Of a stretch of 64,000 bases of DNA, positions 51,430-64,000 are shown piece by piece (position 1 is the first letter of the stretch; the number at the start of each line of letters is the position of its first letter). The DNA lies in NCBI GenBank assembly GCA_027574665.1, contig CM050655.1:3596001-3660000 (forward strand), in the 5' to 3' direction. This stretch comes from Rhynochetos jubatus. Taxonomy: Eukaryota > Chordata > Aves > Eurypygiformes > Rhynochetidae. The notes under the pieces were generated by a model. It searched no databases. It saw nothing but the letters and a program-made list of their open reading frames with translations, and was not told where the DNA came from. A program made the position numbers and the translations under genes.

Positions 51430-52040
51430 CTGAGATAATATTGTATGAAATAGGTCTTGAAAGGACTCAAGAGATCATCAGGTTTATCTCCCAGCATCAG
51501 AAGGAGGGCTGGAATTGCTCTGCTGAAACCGTTCGTGATGTACATTTATCTAGCCTCTTCTTAAAGGCCTCTGCGGATGGAAATACCCCAAGTGTCACCA
51601 GAAATCTATTCCCAACCTATTCCCATGCTTCAATAATCTTATTACTGGAAAGTACCTGGCCTCTAAATCCACCTTGCTGCTCTCTTCTGACCATTTATGT
51701 ACAGCTACTACACCTTTCCCACCACTGTCCCACACTGTTTTTACACATGACACATTTCCTTAGCTTGCTTATGAGAACGTTGCAAGTAACAGTGTCAGAG
51801 CTTTCACTGAAGTGAAGCTACAGCATCTTGCTTTTACTGTTTCTTCCACAGCTACAAGGTCTATTAACCTGTCATTGTCAGTTTGATGTGATTGCTTTTT
51901 GACAAATCCACAACATTGGCTGCTGCTTAGCACTGTATTACTTTTTAGTGCCTGCAAGGCCTGAACATTTGTTCCAGTACTTTCCTGAAAATGGAAGTTA
52001 GGCTGGCTACTCCTGCCCATATCTATTTTATTTTTTCTTC
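51430..52040 (-). mobile_element. Ancient CR1 LINE with internal deletion
   Basis: On the minus strand, from 52040 downward, decayed reverse-transcriptase motifs appear in order: SLTSIFRKVLEQMF, then, after a frame change, GFVKKQS, a lysine-alanine stretch where CR1 normally has its DFSKAFD motif, and VLISKLRKC near 51750-51777. Directly after this, at about 51740, the sequence becomes CR1 3' untranslated region, with cctcttcttaaaggcctctg and ggatggaaataccccaagtg readable in plus orientation, down to the terminal block near 51440. The palm and thumb coding region between LRKC and the 3' tail is missing. The frame is broken by stops and frameshifts. Alternatively, two CR1 fragments lie side by side. 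Confidence 0.85.
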
Positions 52041-55000
52041 TTTTTCTCCTCTTTCTTTCTCCTCCTTTTAATATGATAGGGTTCATGCTGACATTCTTCA
52101 GCCTTCTAAAACCTCACATTTCCATTTCTTAAGGGCCCAACTCTAAAATGTGACACTAAAAATCAACTAAAGCAAAATAACAAAACCTAAAAACATCAGT
52201 TCCAATGCCCAGCTAACTGCATTTCCTTTAAGCAATTATTTTCAAAAGTATATGTCAGCAAGCACTCCTTTTAAAGGGCTCTCTATGCAAGCCATCTGGA
52301 TTAACATTTAAACTAAGCTGCAAGATAGCACATCTCTAAGATACCATCTTCTGATAAAGGAAGACACATTTCTGTATTCCTTTATGTCAACATCCATCAT
52401 GGACAACAACATGCCATTAGCTCCAATCACACACCAGAAACACAGGAATACAGTATTTTAAAGTCTATTACTCCCTTTGAACACTTATTACAGCTAAATG
52501 GGGTTCTGACATTGCCCCATCCGACATAAGCATCAGCCGTGCTAACTCCTACTTGTAGCCCAGGTGACATTTTATGTCATATGGTCCTAGAACTGGTTTG
52601 ATGGGAAAGAGTCCTACAGTGTCACTAACAAAAGAGATTTAGAGATCACTAGCAACAGTGATTTGGTTTCAAGACCCCAGAAGTCACTAGAAATAAACAC
52701 ATATCCACAAATGATCAAAGAGTTTTCTGCCTCTGTTGTTTCCATTAAAGCGACAGTACCAGACAGCTACAGGAACACTAGAGAGAGTGAAAAAAGGGCA
52801 AAACAGACTCTTGTTATGAATGACTGAGTTGCAATATTACTGCTTCCCATCAGAACATTTCACATTTTTAAACCAAGTTATATTATTTCCACTGATGACT
52901 GTATCACTTCAACAGAACATATTTAAATCACAGTTTAAAAGTAACTTGTAAACAAGGCAGAAAACAAGGTGGTGCTTCTTGCAGGGTTTTTTTTAATGGT
53001 TGTTTCCCAGCAATGACGAAGAGATACTAGCCTCTACAACTCTCAGGAAGCTATTTAAACTCCTGGAGTTTAAGTCAAGAAGTGTGGTAACTACTACACT
53101 GTAAACATGGAGATAGCCACAAGGATAAAGTGTGTCTCCCTATTTTCAAGCACCTTGTACCCTCTTCAAGTTGACCAGACTGTTGCCCAGGGCAAAGTCT
53201 AACATTGTCTCACTGCATTAATGATTTTCTTCTTTAAATGAAAAGAAGCCATTTCAAGACAAAAAATATTGTAAAATACTGTATCAAATGAGTTTAGAGA
53301 CTAACATGTGTCAGGAAAAAGAGAAACCTAAACACCCACAAAAGAGTCTAATACAAGCAGAGAGATCCACAGCCAGTCATTTTCTGCCACAACCTCTGTA
53401 AACCAAAACAAGCTTTACAGCAGTGCAAAAATCTTGATTAAGCCATGGGGAACAAGGTGAAGTGTTGTGGTGAAAGATTCGTTCCCTTGCGTGGTTATAC
53501 TAATAACAATTTAAACTGTGCCTCACCGTGAACAGACAAGGCTGCTTTGACAGAGCCAGTCATGGAATTTATTAGTAAAACGCCAGTCAAAAACAAAGTG
53601 ACAGCATCTGAGTGACAGGAGATTCAGCTCACTGCTGAATGCTGGGGAACGATGAAACTACATGCAACTTGAGATGACATACTTTGATTATGAAAAAAAA
53701 AAAAAAAACCCAGAAATTAACATGCCCTGGATAATATCGTTTAACACCAGTGTCATAAACTAGAAAGGAGTTGAGAGACGTGTACCAAGACATGTACTGA
53801 GGCAGCAAACCACACCAAGACTAGTATTTCAGAGCAATTTGACTGGTCTATCAAATATGATGTTAGCGTCCTAGCAAGGCAATAAGCTTCATAGGAGACA
53901 AATTGAAAGGCTTAAAAACCTGATACTACCTCTGAACTTTATTTCTTTCCTATAGTTTTGTAATACACAAGAAAGTGAATAACAAAGGACTAGTGAAGAA
54001 AATATTTCAAGAGGCGATAAATGCTGAAGATGTATGAGAACATTTGGGTCAACAAGATGTTTTACTCATGACCAAAGAAATTTTGATCTATGATGGTTCC
54101 ATGAAGTTCAGAAAATGATCAGTGACCTGATACAGGCATTAGTTCCTCCCACTTCTAGCTATGAGTGGAAAAGGAAAACCTACTCATATATCATATCCAA
54201 ATCCTGAATGCCTCCAACAAATAATGAAATCGTTCCACATTGCTTTTCAGAATCGGTTGTTTCCATCTGAATTTTATCCCCTGCCCACCAACACTACCCT
54301 TTCATCTCTCAAGCTACTAGGAAATAGTTGAACAGACATTCCTTTTGATGAACAAAACCCACTTCCATCCAGTGTGCTCTAATTCCCTAATAAAAATGGG
54401 CCACTTGTAAAGAAGTCAACCCAGAAAGTTTCTGCAGATTACAAGAAACTGAAAAGGTGCTTAAAATGGAGAACAAAAGCCAAGAACAAAAAGACAGCCA
54501 TTACTGGTCTCCTTTTAGAATGTACATCACCATTTCTCAAATATCGGCAACTCTGCTCCTCTCCTGGATATACTTTTTTAAATCTCACCTTTTTCAGACT
54601 GCATCTAACAAAAAGCATTAACAGCACCCCACAGGTCTACAAACACCAACATCATTTTTCTAAAGAACACAAGACTACAAATGCATTATAAAATAAGCAG
54701 AATTCATTCATAAACACTATGGTTATCCTAAGATTGTTTTCAAGCAGAAGAAAATACATGAGTTGCCAATATTTTTTAAAAATAACTTAGTTAATATTTA
54801 ATTGTCTACATAAAAGAAACAAAAATTGTCAGTCAACTGGAGATTCTAAGAGATGTTTAGATGCTGGAATCATCACGTAATTGTAGATGCTTGAAGATCT
54901 GATAGATTATTATGTAATTTCCCAGGTCAAATGCTAAGACTAGAGGATCTATTTTCCCTCTTCAGCTGCCTAACCTATTGTATAGCCATGGCGGATCGCT

Positions 55001-57605
55001 GTCATCCTGCACAGCCAAAACAAAGCCTAAACCATTTCTCTTTCACACAATGCACTCTACTAAACTCTACACCTGCAATGGGCTTCCCCCAGTCTGTTGG
55101 AAAGGAGCAGAAGTAATACTGTCCCAAAATGAAACAAACTATTTCTCAGTTTTGTAGGTTGATGTTTGCAACATATTATTCTCAAAATAACTGGACGGGT
55201 GGGGATTTTTACCAGTTCTGCCCCATTGCTTCCTCCCCTTTTAAGCAGGGCTTTTCCTAGGAGCAAAATGATTCAGTTGGCAAAAACGTCCACATGCCCT
55301 TTTCCAAAGCAGCATCTCCCCGTACACCACCACTGTCACAGCCTAGCAAGCATGCTGGCTGTCAGTCACACACACAAACGTGCACAAAGAAAGCAGCCTC
55401 TGCGACGCAGTTTTCCAGAATTCACATTTGACTCATTTGTATAAAGAACTACTGTTGAACTACTATGATGAGGAAAGGATCCCCAGCAGATGTTGACTTG
55501 GCTTCAAAAATAAAATTAATTCTGTGTCAAAGCTTGTGTTGCCACAGTGCAGCAACCATGGAAATAGAAACAGTTGCTAAATTTTAACCCCCAGCTTAAT
55601 TATCTAAACAAAATTTAATGAATACATGATGAAGACAATATAATGCACCAATCATTATTCTTTCCTCCTCCTTTTTCCATGTTCACACTAGGGATATTCA
55701 ACAGACATGGCACTAACCAACTTGAAAGAACAGTATTGAGGAGAATAACTTAATAATTAAAAAAAAGCCCAGCAACCAGACAAAAGAAATACACAATATG
55801 ATAATGGGTTTGAGAGATTTAGCATATTTTCCTGCAGAATTTAAACCCTAATTTTGTCAAACACATTTCAATGCAAGCCATCTAAACATATGCAGCTCCT
55901 CTACGCTTACCTGAAGATAAAAGAAAGGTTCCATTTCCAGAAATAAAGTAAACCTCTGTGTTTTCCAGCCCAAGTATTTTCTTCCCCTTTGAACATTCCA
56001 GAGCGCCTTAGGCCCAACGGCACATTGAACTGTTATGAAGAAAGAAGGCACCTAACATGAACTTGACAGGAATAGCTATGGTCTGCCATGAAAGAAAAGG
56101 ATTTACTGAATAGATAAAAACTAGGACAAGTTCTGCAGTCAAAACAACCACATATCTTTGAGCTGCACTGCCATCATTTCTGATGAGCTTGTTTTAGAAG
56201 CTACAGTGATTATGCTGGGCTTAATATATTTTAGAAAGAGAGAAGACCTTATCACCTTTTCAAGAGTGTTTTCTAATTTGGTTATCAATTGTCGTTAAAG
56301 TATGTGCCTTGGCGGTAGCTCCAAGGAGGATCTCTTGGTAGTGATGACCATACCATCTCCCTCCTCTTCAAAACAGCAAACTTTTCTAGAAAACTTGGTA
56401 CGATTACAGAACCGAATTCTGCCTTCAGTGCTACCTGTAAAATAACTTGCACCTGTATGCAATGCACATTTAGAGGACACGTAGTGATACGCCTTCGGCA
56501 TAATTCTGGAAACAAGGAAAAAGGAACACAAGGACTCTTATTTTGGAAACAGGGATTTACACTCAAAGTCCTATTTTAAATGAAAATTGAGTTTGGGTGG
56601 GGTATTTTGTTTAGTGAAAAAAATACTTTTTCCACTCTGCAAGAAAACTAAGGTTAGTAAACTACATATAGACCACAGTGCCAGTAATGGAACCCATAAA
56701 ATAAAAAGAAGGAAGCTGCCATTCCAAGATTATCCCCAGTAATGAGGGCCATGCAGACCAAGCCTGAGAAACACCCATTACTGTAATTAGGAATAATAGG
56801 CTTTACAAGCTTACTGTCGTTTTCCACCCGAGCACCAGTTCATTTGTTCAAGATTATTATACCTTTAATTATACCAGTCTTTCCCATACCACTTCAACTC
56901 TGTACAATTATCTCATACGGTGGGTGACTGAAATATTTCTTCACACAGAAAACACTAGCTGTATGAGATGTGCGGATTTATCGCTGTGTAAATGAGGTCA
57001 TGAAAGCCCCAAGAGCTCCCTGCAGGACAACTTTATAGTAGAACTGCAATTTTGGAATATACATGCGGGTGATAATTCTAAAGCCACAGAACATTAGACC
57101 CGAAACACTGACATGGGATTTTGATGGAAGGAGCTGGTGAATTTACTAGAAAATGAAAAGAAATAAACTGCATGCAGATTGGCTGTAATTACTCGAGATA
57201 CCAAGAGAATGTATTTTGGAGCCACGTTATGGCAGAAACATTTGTCTAAACATGGTGGATATATATAAACAAACATTTAAAGTCTTTTTCAGGTACCAAC
57301 TTTTAACACAGTAAACCTTCAGGTTTGCTTTTCTGTCTCAGAAACCTAGCTGGAGTACAGGCAACAACTCCACATAAGGCATGAGCTCACCATTACAAAA
57401 ATGTTCTGCTTTTGTTATTGCTAAAGAGTCACGGGAATTAATTTCTCAGCTTACAGAAATCTCCGCATGAGACAATGATGCAGTGAGCTGTATAATGAAT
57501 CTGCATTTGTGGGATATCCCAAAGAGAGAGCACTTGTAGATAAGCCCTTCTAATCCCGCTGTAGATAGACAATACCCTTACAACATCTCATTTCCCTCGT
57601 TGCAG
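52041..57605. other. Unique non-coding DNA
   Basis: A pyrimidine-rich run (52023-52068) abuts the ancient CR1. A 16-A tract sits at 53693-53708. Nothing else was recognised; chance open frames on both strands show no domain. Confidence 0.55.
53693..53708. repeat. Poly-A tract (16 bp)
   Basis: Sixteen adenines followed by CCC; another example of the A-run/C-run motif. Confidence 0.95.
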
Positions 57606-57695
57606 GCAGTGCTGCTTCTGAGACCCAACATGACTGGAGGAACATTTCCTGAAGTCATGAAGGGCTTTCAGGGAAAGCAGCTGGGCCTCTTCTCG
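57606..57695 (+). other. Candidate coding exon, 90 bp, unrecognised
   Basis: An acceptor with a pyrimidine tract (catttccctcgttgcag, ending at 57605) and a donor TCG followed by gtacatg bound exactly 30 open codons (phase 0 to 0). They begin AVLLLRPNMTGG and end GKQLGLFS. The frame remains open well past the donor, to 57900, so the donor is not needed to keep it open, and gtacat is a weak donor. I do not recognise the peptide. This is a chance-level candidate that would gain weight only from transcript support or cross-species conservation. Confidence 0.15.
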
Positions 57696-58284
57696 GTACA
57701 TGAATGTGTGTTTCTTCCCTCCTCTGTCAAGATGATATGCCTCAATCACATGGTTATTTACACTTGTGAGAAAACGAAAGTGAACCTTTGTTCTGCAGCC
57801 TCCTTGATTTTACAGAATCCCTGTCATCTCTTCACCAGTCAAGAAGAAATTGTCCCCAACTGGAACAAACCCTCTGCAGGGCAGGTTCATCTCATCATCT
57901 GACAGTAGGCTTCAGGTAAAGGTACCTTCTAGTTCCTCCACAGACATGTCTCTAGAAACTTCTGCATCATTCTAATCAAATCACACTCCATGCAGATGAA
58001 GGTGGCTGACTCTCTAAAAACCCGAGCAGTGGTGCAGTGTTTCATTTTAGTTAGTGAGCTCCCACTCTTTTTTTTTTTGTTTTGTTATTATGGTAAGTTT
58101 CCTTCTGGGATAACGTTCCAAGGAAAGCAGAGAAATAAAGGATAAAAGCAATATGGAGAAGGAAGAATTGATAGGAAAAAAAATGACAGGAGACAAGAAG
58201 GCACAAATCTACGCCTTCAAATTCCAAGCTGCATGCTGTCACTGGGCAGGAGCTCATTACTGCTTTCTTGATGCTCAGCTCAGG

Positions 58285-58303
58285 CTCTCGCTCTCTCTCT
58301 CTC
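58285..58303. repeat. (CT)n microsatellite
   Basis: Nine CT units with one G interruption. It is a probable length-variable marker. Confidence 0.95.
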
Positions 58304-58931
58304 ATAACCATGTTTTCTTCTTGTGTTCATTTTTGCAAGCACACTGAAGTAGCAGACCACATTGCCCTGCTGAAAGCAATCAAACAGAGATAACTAAGTG
58401 CCTGTCCAGAACAACACAACAACAAATGCTGGCTGACAGGAATGAATTAATATAGTCTTGAAATACTTGGAATAAGGTAACGACTGTGAGGAGAAAACTA
58501 AGGGGATCTAATTGCTGTCTTCAGCTACCCAGTGGAAAGACAGAACTGGACTTTTGTCAGAAGCAGGTAAAATTGATGAATTGTAGCAAGGGAAATTACA
58601 GTTTGAGCATAAGGGGGCGTGGGGGGTGGTGTCCCTACTGGCAGCACTGGGACTAGTGGGGAGCATAGTAGAGTACTCAGCCATGGAAATATACAAAATT
58701 CAGGTGGACAAAGCTCAGAAAACCCCAGCCTACATTTGAAATTAGCCATGCTCTGAGCAAGAGACCTTTGTGAACTTCAGAGATCACTTAAACCTTAAGC
58801 TTTGTGACCTGAATGGGATGCTTTATACTCCTGATGGAGGGCTAGCTAGTGTTTTCTTTGCTGCATGCAAGGGACAAAACTCCTGTCTTCAGAACAAAGT
58901 GGCTCTTCCTGAATCAGCATGAGGTTTATAC

Positions 58932-58970
58932 ATCTCTCTCTCTGTCTTTCTCTCCTCCTCTCTTTCTTGT
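58932..58970. repeat. Imperfect CT-rich tract
   Basis: Pyrimidine-only except for one G over nearly 40 bases (tctctctctctgtctttctc and following). Confidence 0.9.
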
Positions 58971-60676
58971 TGTCACTCTCATGCCCATAATACTGAAATG
59001 ACCTTGCCTCTCAACATCCAGATGTCTTTTCTGTTCTGGTGGGAACGTCATTCCAATGGATTACTCTAATTCTTTGTCTCTCAAGCCCAAAGAAATACCA
59101 GTACATGTGTTCATTAGTCACAAGGCACAAGGTCACTGAATGAAGTAAACCCATGACTGAGGGGCAGAAACTATATATTCTGCTGCTGCTGTTTCACTGC
59201 TTGCAAATGAGTCAGCAAAGATGACCAATTATTTTTATGTGAAATCAATGACATTCTCTTAGCAGGCAGTAAAAATTTTAAAAAAGCATATGAGACACTA
59301 ACACAAACAAAGGATAAGGAAGATCTTGAAAATACAGCTGATCCAAGTCTGTGACCCTAAGAACTTTTTTGGCTACCAAATTAACAGAAAACTAGATTCC
59401 GAGTTCTTAGTTGTCAGCTATCATCTAAGAGGTGATCACTTCTCACCCGCGTGTTGCTCCAGCTGGGCTGCCACCATCTTCACTTCCACCCTCAACATTT
59501 GCAGCTGCTGTTGAAAGTGCTGTAACAATCCCAGTGGAAGTCCAGCCCTTTGAATGCCCATGCATGCAGTAACTGTTTGGCAAGTCCCCAGAACTCTCCA
59601 GAAGTACAAAGCTGACACTGAAATAGAGTGCTATGTAACTATTTATTTATCAGGAAAATCATGGATGTTATTTCAAGGGACACAACAAGGTCACCTTACT
59701 ATTTCAGTGGCATCTTTCCTTCTCCATTGCTTTCTCACTTGATGCTAAGTGTTTCCTGAAAAAAACTACAGATCCTGCGAGGGTGTAACAAAAACAACAT
59801 AAAGGATTTTCCAGTGTATAAACCAAATGTGGTTACTGTCAGTTTGTCCTGAAGAGAGAGACAGTAAAACAAGAAAACTGTCCTTCTAGGTATATTACAC
59901 ATGAAGAGAGACATGATATTAAAGACAAAATCTGAAAATTGAAACATCGTGGAGGAAAAGCATGGTTTTTTACACTACACATAATTAACCTGAGATGCTC
60001 ACTGACCAAAAGGATCAGTAAGGTCAACAGCTTAGTAAGACTTAAAAGGAGGATTAGCCATTTATATAAACACTAAGAATCTCCATGGTTACTTCTGACA
60101 ATGTTTCACATTTATAAAATATATTAATCCTTCTTTTTCAGGTATGACACCGCCACTTGTTGCCAAGGGTTAAGAAGGAATGTTATCACCCTGAGCACCA
60201 GGGATACAGGATCAGATGGCCCAAATTTTTATGCTAACTGAAGCTCTGGAACAGACTACATTTCTGCTCTCACTGAAGTCTGTTTCTTCTCCGGGTGTTG
60301 CACCTTGGTGAGATGTAAGAGTGCTTGTGAGCGCCACTGACATTGCAAGTTATGCTTACGGCAATCAAATGAGAAAATGTACAGACAAAGCACTCAAATC
60401 CTTGTGTGGACTAGGCTAGAGAAAGGTAAAAATAAACAGTTATGACTAACAAACTATTTCTAAATTTGTTTTAAAAAGTACAAGTTACACAGGTAACATG
60501 GAAACCTTCTTAGCAAGGAGACCAAAGAAACAGATTGTTTTCTTGATGAAACCATTCAAACGAAGAGACATCATATGTGCCTTGCTGGAACGATGAACCA
60601 AAAAAACACACACTGTGGGTGAAATGAATTAACATAATCTTTGAAATCCCTGAAATATATTAAAGACAATAATAAC

Positions 60677-60977
60677 GGATGGGGACTTTTTACAAGGGCA
60701 CGTAGTGACAGGACGAGGGCTAATGGCTTAAAGCTGAAAGAGGGGAGATGTAGATGAGAGATAAGGGAGAAATTCTTCCCGGAGAGGGTGGGGAGGCCCT
60801 GGGACAGGTTGCCCAGAGAAGCTGTGGGTGCCCCATCCCCGGAAGTGTTCAAGGCCAGGCTGGATGAGGCTTGGAGCAAACTGGTCTAGTGGAAGCTGTC
60901 CCTGCCCGTGGCAGGGGGGTTGGAACTAGATGGTCTTTAAGGTCCCTTCCAACCTAAACTATTCTAGGATTCTATGA
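60677..60977 (+). mobile_element. CR1 LINE fragment, 5'-truncated
   Basis: Plus-strand CR1 3' end. It opens with ggggactttttacaagggca, the last stretch of the ORF2-proximal 3' region, continues through gagaagctgtgggtgcccca and aaggccaggctggatgaggc, and finishes with gttggaactagatgg and the terminal repeats attctaggattctatga. It is close in sequence to the inverted copy at 24457-24760 and so belongs to the same or a sister subfamily. It is a severely 5'-truncated insertion without coding capacity; the antisense 102-codon frame over it is a shadow. Confidence 0.95.
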
Positions 60978-63900
60978 CATTTAGAAGCTGGCAGAAAGGA
61001 AAGTGAAAATAAAGTTGTAACACAAGAGGATCAGCATTTATCACTCAAATGGAACAATAATACAATGCCTTTCAACTCAGGAGGAGAAGCAGTAAACACG
61101 TTTTCCACAATTAGCAGCAAATTCCACCAAGCTGCCATTCATCCAGCACAAAAAATGTAACTTCCATACAAAGTCATACAAGGAAGAGAATAAAGCTAAT
61201 TCCTCTAACATTCGAGACCACTAGTTCCCTACACCTGCATCTGCCTGACATTAGGAAAATTTCAGCACCAAGGTTGGGTACAGTTACTATGAGAATAACA
61301 ACAGAGGGAAAAAAGCCATGACAAAACAAGGCCTGTTTCTCAAGTTCTTGCAAAAAAATAATGGTATGCATTACTAAGGTAGTAGAGAAATTTGCTAGCT
61401 TATATGAGAATTCATAATGAAAAATGTCCTTACAGCCTGATTATATCGTGCATATGGTCTGAGGTCCTGCTGAGTTTGTCAGCCCATCTCTTTAGACAGA
61501 AGCCTAGTCTGTGTTCAGACCCCTGCCCTGAAACAGAGGAGATGCTTAGCAAATCCACTGTGCCTATTTACAGAGAAGTTGATAAAGTATCTGATAAACA
61601 CTGTTAGCATTCTGCTACAAATTCACTTTATGTTTGTTACAGCTGCTGCCAGAGGCTCTTCAACACACACAGCTGGCTGAATTCAAATGGCCAGTGAGTG
61701 TCCATGCTGAGGGAAGGGCAGGACCAAGCAACAAGCCAGTGCTCTTTAGGTCAGCAGTGGCAGAAAATGGGTGATTTAGGAATTCTGTTCCCTTACTTCT
61801 CTCCATTAGTAGTGACAAATCCTTAAAGGTTGAAGGCATCTTTCAGCAATCACAACTAATTCTTCTTGTCCTTCCACAGCAACAGTTTGGTAGAATTTCA
61901 ACTACTGGATCCCATTTAAAGCTAAGCAAGCCCAGGGAATAACTGTGTTAACTTCAGAAGGGCTAGTGCTTTCAAGGCCTGAGTGAGGGTACATTAGAGC
62001 TTGGGCTGTGACAGTTTGGACAGGAAGACTGTGCAGATTTCAACATAAAATTTGAGCCATGCTGCAAATGCAAGATAAATACATCCTTCCAAGAGGTCAA
62101 GTTGTAAAACTCTGCGCATATTATTTATACCTGAACATATGCAAAAGATGGACATCTACTGAAAGCAATCAAAAATTTCTTTCTGGAAATAGGTGTAAAA
62201 CTGAATTTTATCATTGATTCCAAGACCTACAACAAACTCTTACCTGCAAGCTTGCTTAGAAATACAAATGAAGATATTGGCATGCATTTTAACCAACATC
62301 AGAACAGGTTCTTAAAAAAAACCCAAACTCCACCTATCACAGCCCTGACACTTTCTTTCAGAAAATAACTGCATGGATTAAATCTTGAATTGAAATAATA
62401 CTCCGAAGTTATAAAATGTGTAAAAATGAGAAACAAGTTACACAGAAATTTTGAATGCAGTTCACATAACTTGTCTCCAAATGCAGTTAGTATCAAAAGA
62501 TACAGGAAATAATGCAGTTTTGATATGACCTGGTTCCCGAAGATGTTTCTTTTTAAGCTCCAATAATTAGAGGTTGACTGATCTTCAGAAACATGTAATA
62601 CTTCTCATCTTAGCGCCCACTACTTAGCCAGGTTAAAAATTCATAATGTTCTGTATTTCTATTCCTTTAATTTTTTTTCTCTGAACAAAGGGATTTAATC
62701 TGATAATAAGTAATTAAAAAAAAAAAGCAAACAAACAAAAAACAACAAATATATGGGCAGATCTACAGTATAATACATATACAAGAGGTGAACTGGCTAT
62801 ACGACATAAAAAGCAGGTTCTATCCAGGGAAGTGGAAAAGTAGACAACTTGTGGTGGGCTTCATCTCATCTAATTATGATTAACTCAGTACAGGGGTCTA
62901 CATCTGAATCAGTCTTCTGGATTAATTTTAGAGTCAGTGGAAAAAAAAAAAACCAACAAAAACCCAACACAGAAACCACATCAACCTTACACGATGACTC
63001 ATACTCTCCAGACTGGCATTTTTGCATGAATCAACAAGAAGTGCAGAACGTGGGAGTAGATCTTTATCAATTACAGTCAGTTATAAGCTGTACCTTTAAA
63101 TAGTATTTAACATGAAAGTGGAAGAGACTGGTATAAATAATGCACTCACTCCACCAATCCACCTTCTGCTTAATTCAGAATTTATCCTCATTCACTGGCG
63201 TGTTAGATTGGCTGCACTAAAACAAAACCTCCCAAACAGTGACTTCAGAAAGCTACACAAAATTGTTTCACTACAGTCACTAAGAAATACTATCTCTACA
63301 ATGTAACAGGCTTTTTATTCCCTAGATGATCAGTTATAGGTTAATTACGAAGTAACTTAAAATGAAATCCTTTGAATTTCCTTGCATAAAAGACACTTTC
63401 CCTTTTTGCTCAGCAAAGGTTTATGAACTATTGCAAGAAAGATCATTATTATAGTAATTAGGAATCCTCTATGGATTAAAATCTCTGGAAGTCTCTGTAA
63501 TCCTTCTGAGAGCTAAACATGTTTTCATTGTGTTGCATTAGTATTCTGACTCTTAGGCATGAAAAGAAACCTTTAATCTCCTCGTGCCCTAGGGATCCAT
63601 CATTGCATACTGATACTTAGAATGGTCTCAACCTGTCTAAGCATTGTAAGACGAATTAGCAAATAAAATAATCCAATCCTGAACCTTGACTTTTCTTCAC
63701 TGGTATTTGCAATCAGCAGTAACAGGATAAAGCCACGTAAAATCTCTATCGAAAAACCCACCAGGAATATTGCTCTTACATGTCCCCAGACATAATTATA
63801 TTGAAATTTGTTTAGGGCGCTCAGGATCACTACATGGGTCCCCTCACAATAGGTATTTCCCAATCTGTGCTCCACCTGGGGGAAAGCCTGTGCAACTGTT

Positions 63901-64000
63901 CATCCAGGTCAATTTTCCCACTGTATGGCTAGAGTTGGAGTCTGCTAACAGAAACCTGGCTTTGGCCCAATAACCGAAAGGATCTTTTAAAATGTATTAT
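60978..64000. other. Unique non-coding DNA
   Basis: Adenine tracts are at 62716-62726 and 62941-62952, both next to caaacaaac or ccaacaaaaaccc sequence. No gene or other repeat was recognised up to the window end. Confidence 0.55.

Larger units (their letters stand above)
57696..60676. other. Unique non-coding DNA with CT microsatellites
   Basis: CT-rich repeats are at 58285-58303 and 58932-58970, and a T-tract at 58068-58078. No gene or interspersed repeat was recognised. Confidence 0.55.

Noticed and set aside
1-64000. CRISPR arrays, tRNA or rRNA genes, mitochondrial insertions, SINEs and proviral gag/pol/env genes
   Set aside because: Looked for on both strands by eye. No regularly spaced direct repeats, no cloverleaf with conserved loops, no recognisable organelle or internal retroviral coding sequence was found.

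Overview
The window looks like a piece of a bird nuclear genome, most likely a neoavian bird. The case rests on repeats. There are five CR1 LINE fragments of different ages, which is the dominant interspersed repeat family of birds. There is one solitary endogenous-retrovirus LTR of about 759 bp whose termini (tgtcatggtttaac at the start, a diverged aaaccaggaca-type end) match an LTR family I know from neoavian genomes. No SINE was recognised. The DNA is AT-rich and CpG-poor, with no CpG island, no tRNA or rRNA gene, no CRISPR array and no bacterial operon structure. All family assignments come from reading the sequence and from memory of consensus sequences; no database was searched.

Layout. 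From 1 to about 24.4 kb the sequence is unique and non-repetitive. It carries a perfect 17-bp hairpin (902-947), two weak coding-exon candidates (minus 1915-2001; plus 5487-5577), and a 134-codon frame without a clear ATG start (8637-9041), followed 61 bases later by a polyadenylation signal and an A-run. From 24.46 to 25.19 kb lies a minus-strand CR1 fragment. From 25 to 45 kb there is a pure G tract near 26.87 kb, a CR1 tail near 28.55 kb, and a cluster of strong minus-strand splice-like signals near 30.8-31.2 kb. At 45.2 kb is an old plus-strand CR1. At 49.3-50.1 kb is the solo LTR. At 51.4-52.0 kb is an ancient minus-strand CR1 in which a decayed reverse-transcriptase segment is joined directly to the 3' untranslated tail. 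At 60.68-60.98 kb is a plus-strand CR1 closely related to the 24.5-kb copy.

No protein-coding gene could be recognised on either strand. The short ATG frames scattered through the window show no recognisable domain and are what chance predicts for 64 kb of AT-rich DNA. The window is therefore best read as intergenic or deep-intronic DNA. The splice-flanked exon candidates are recorded with low confidence because strong acceptor/donor pairs also arise by chance at this scale. I found no convincing new biological system. The leads most worth checking are the hairpin at 902-947, the open frame at 8637-9041 and the 76-base minus-strand exon candidate at 31110-31185.
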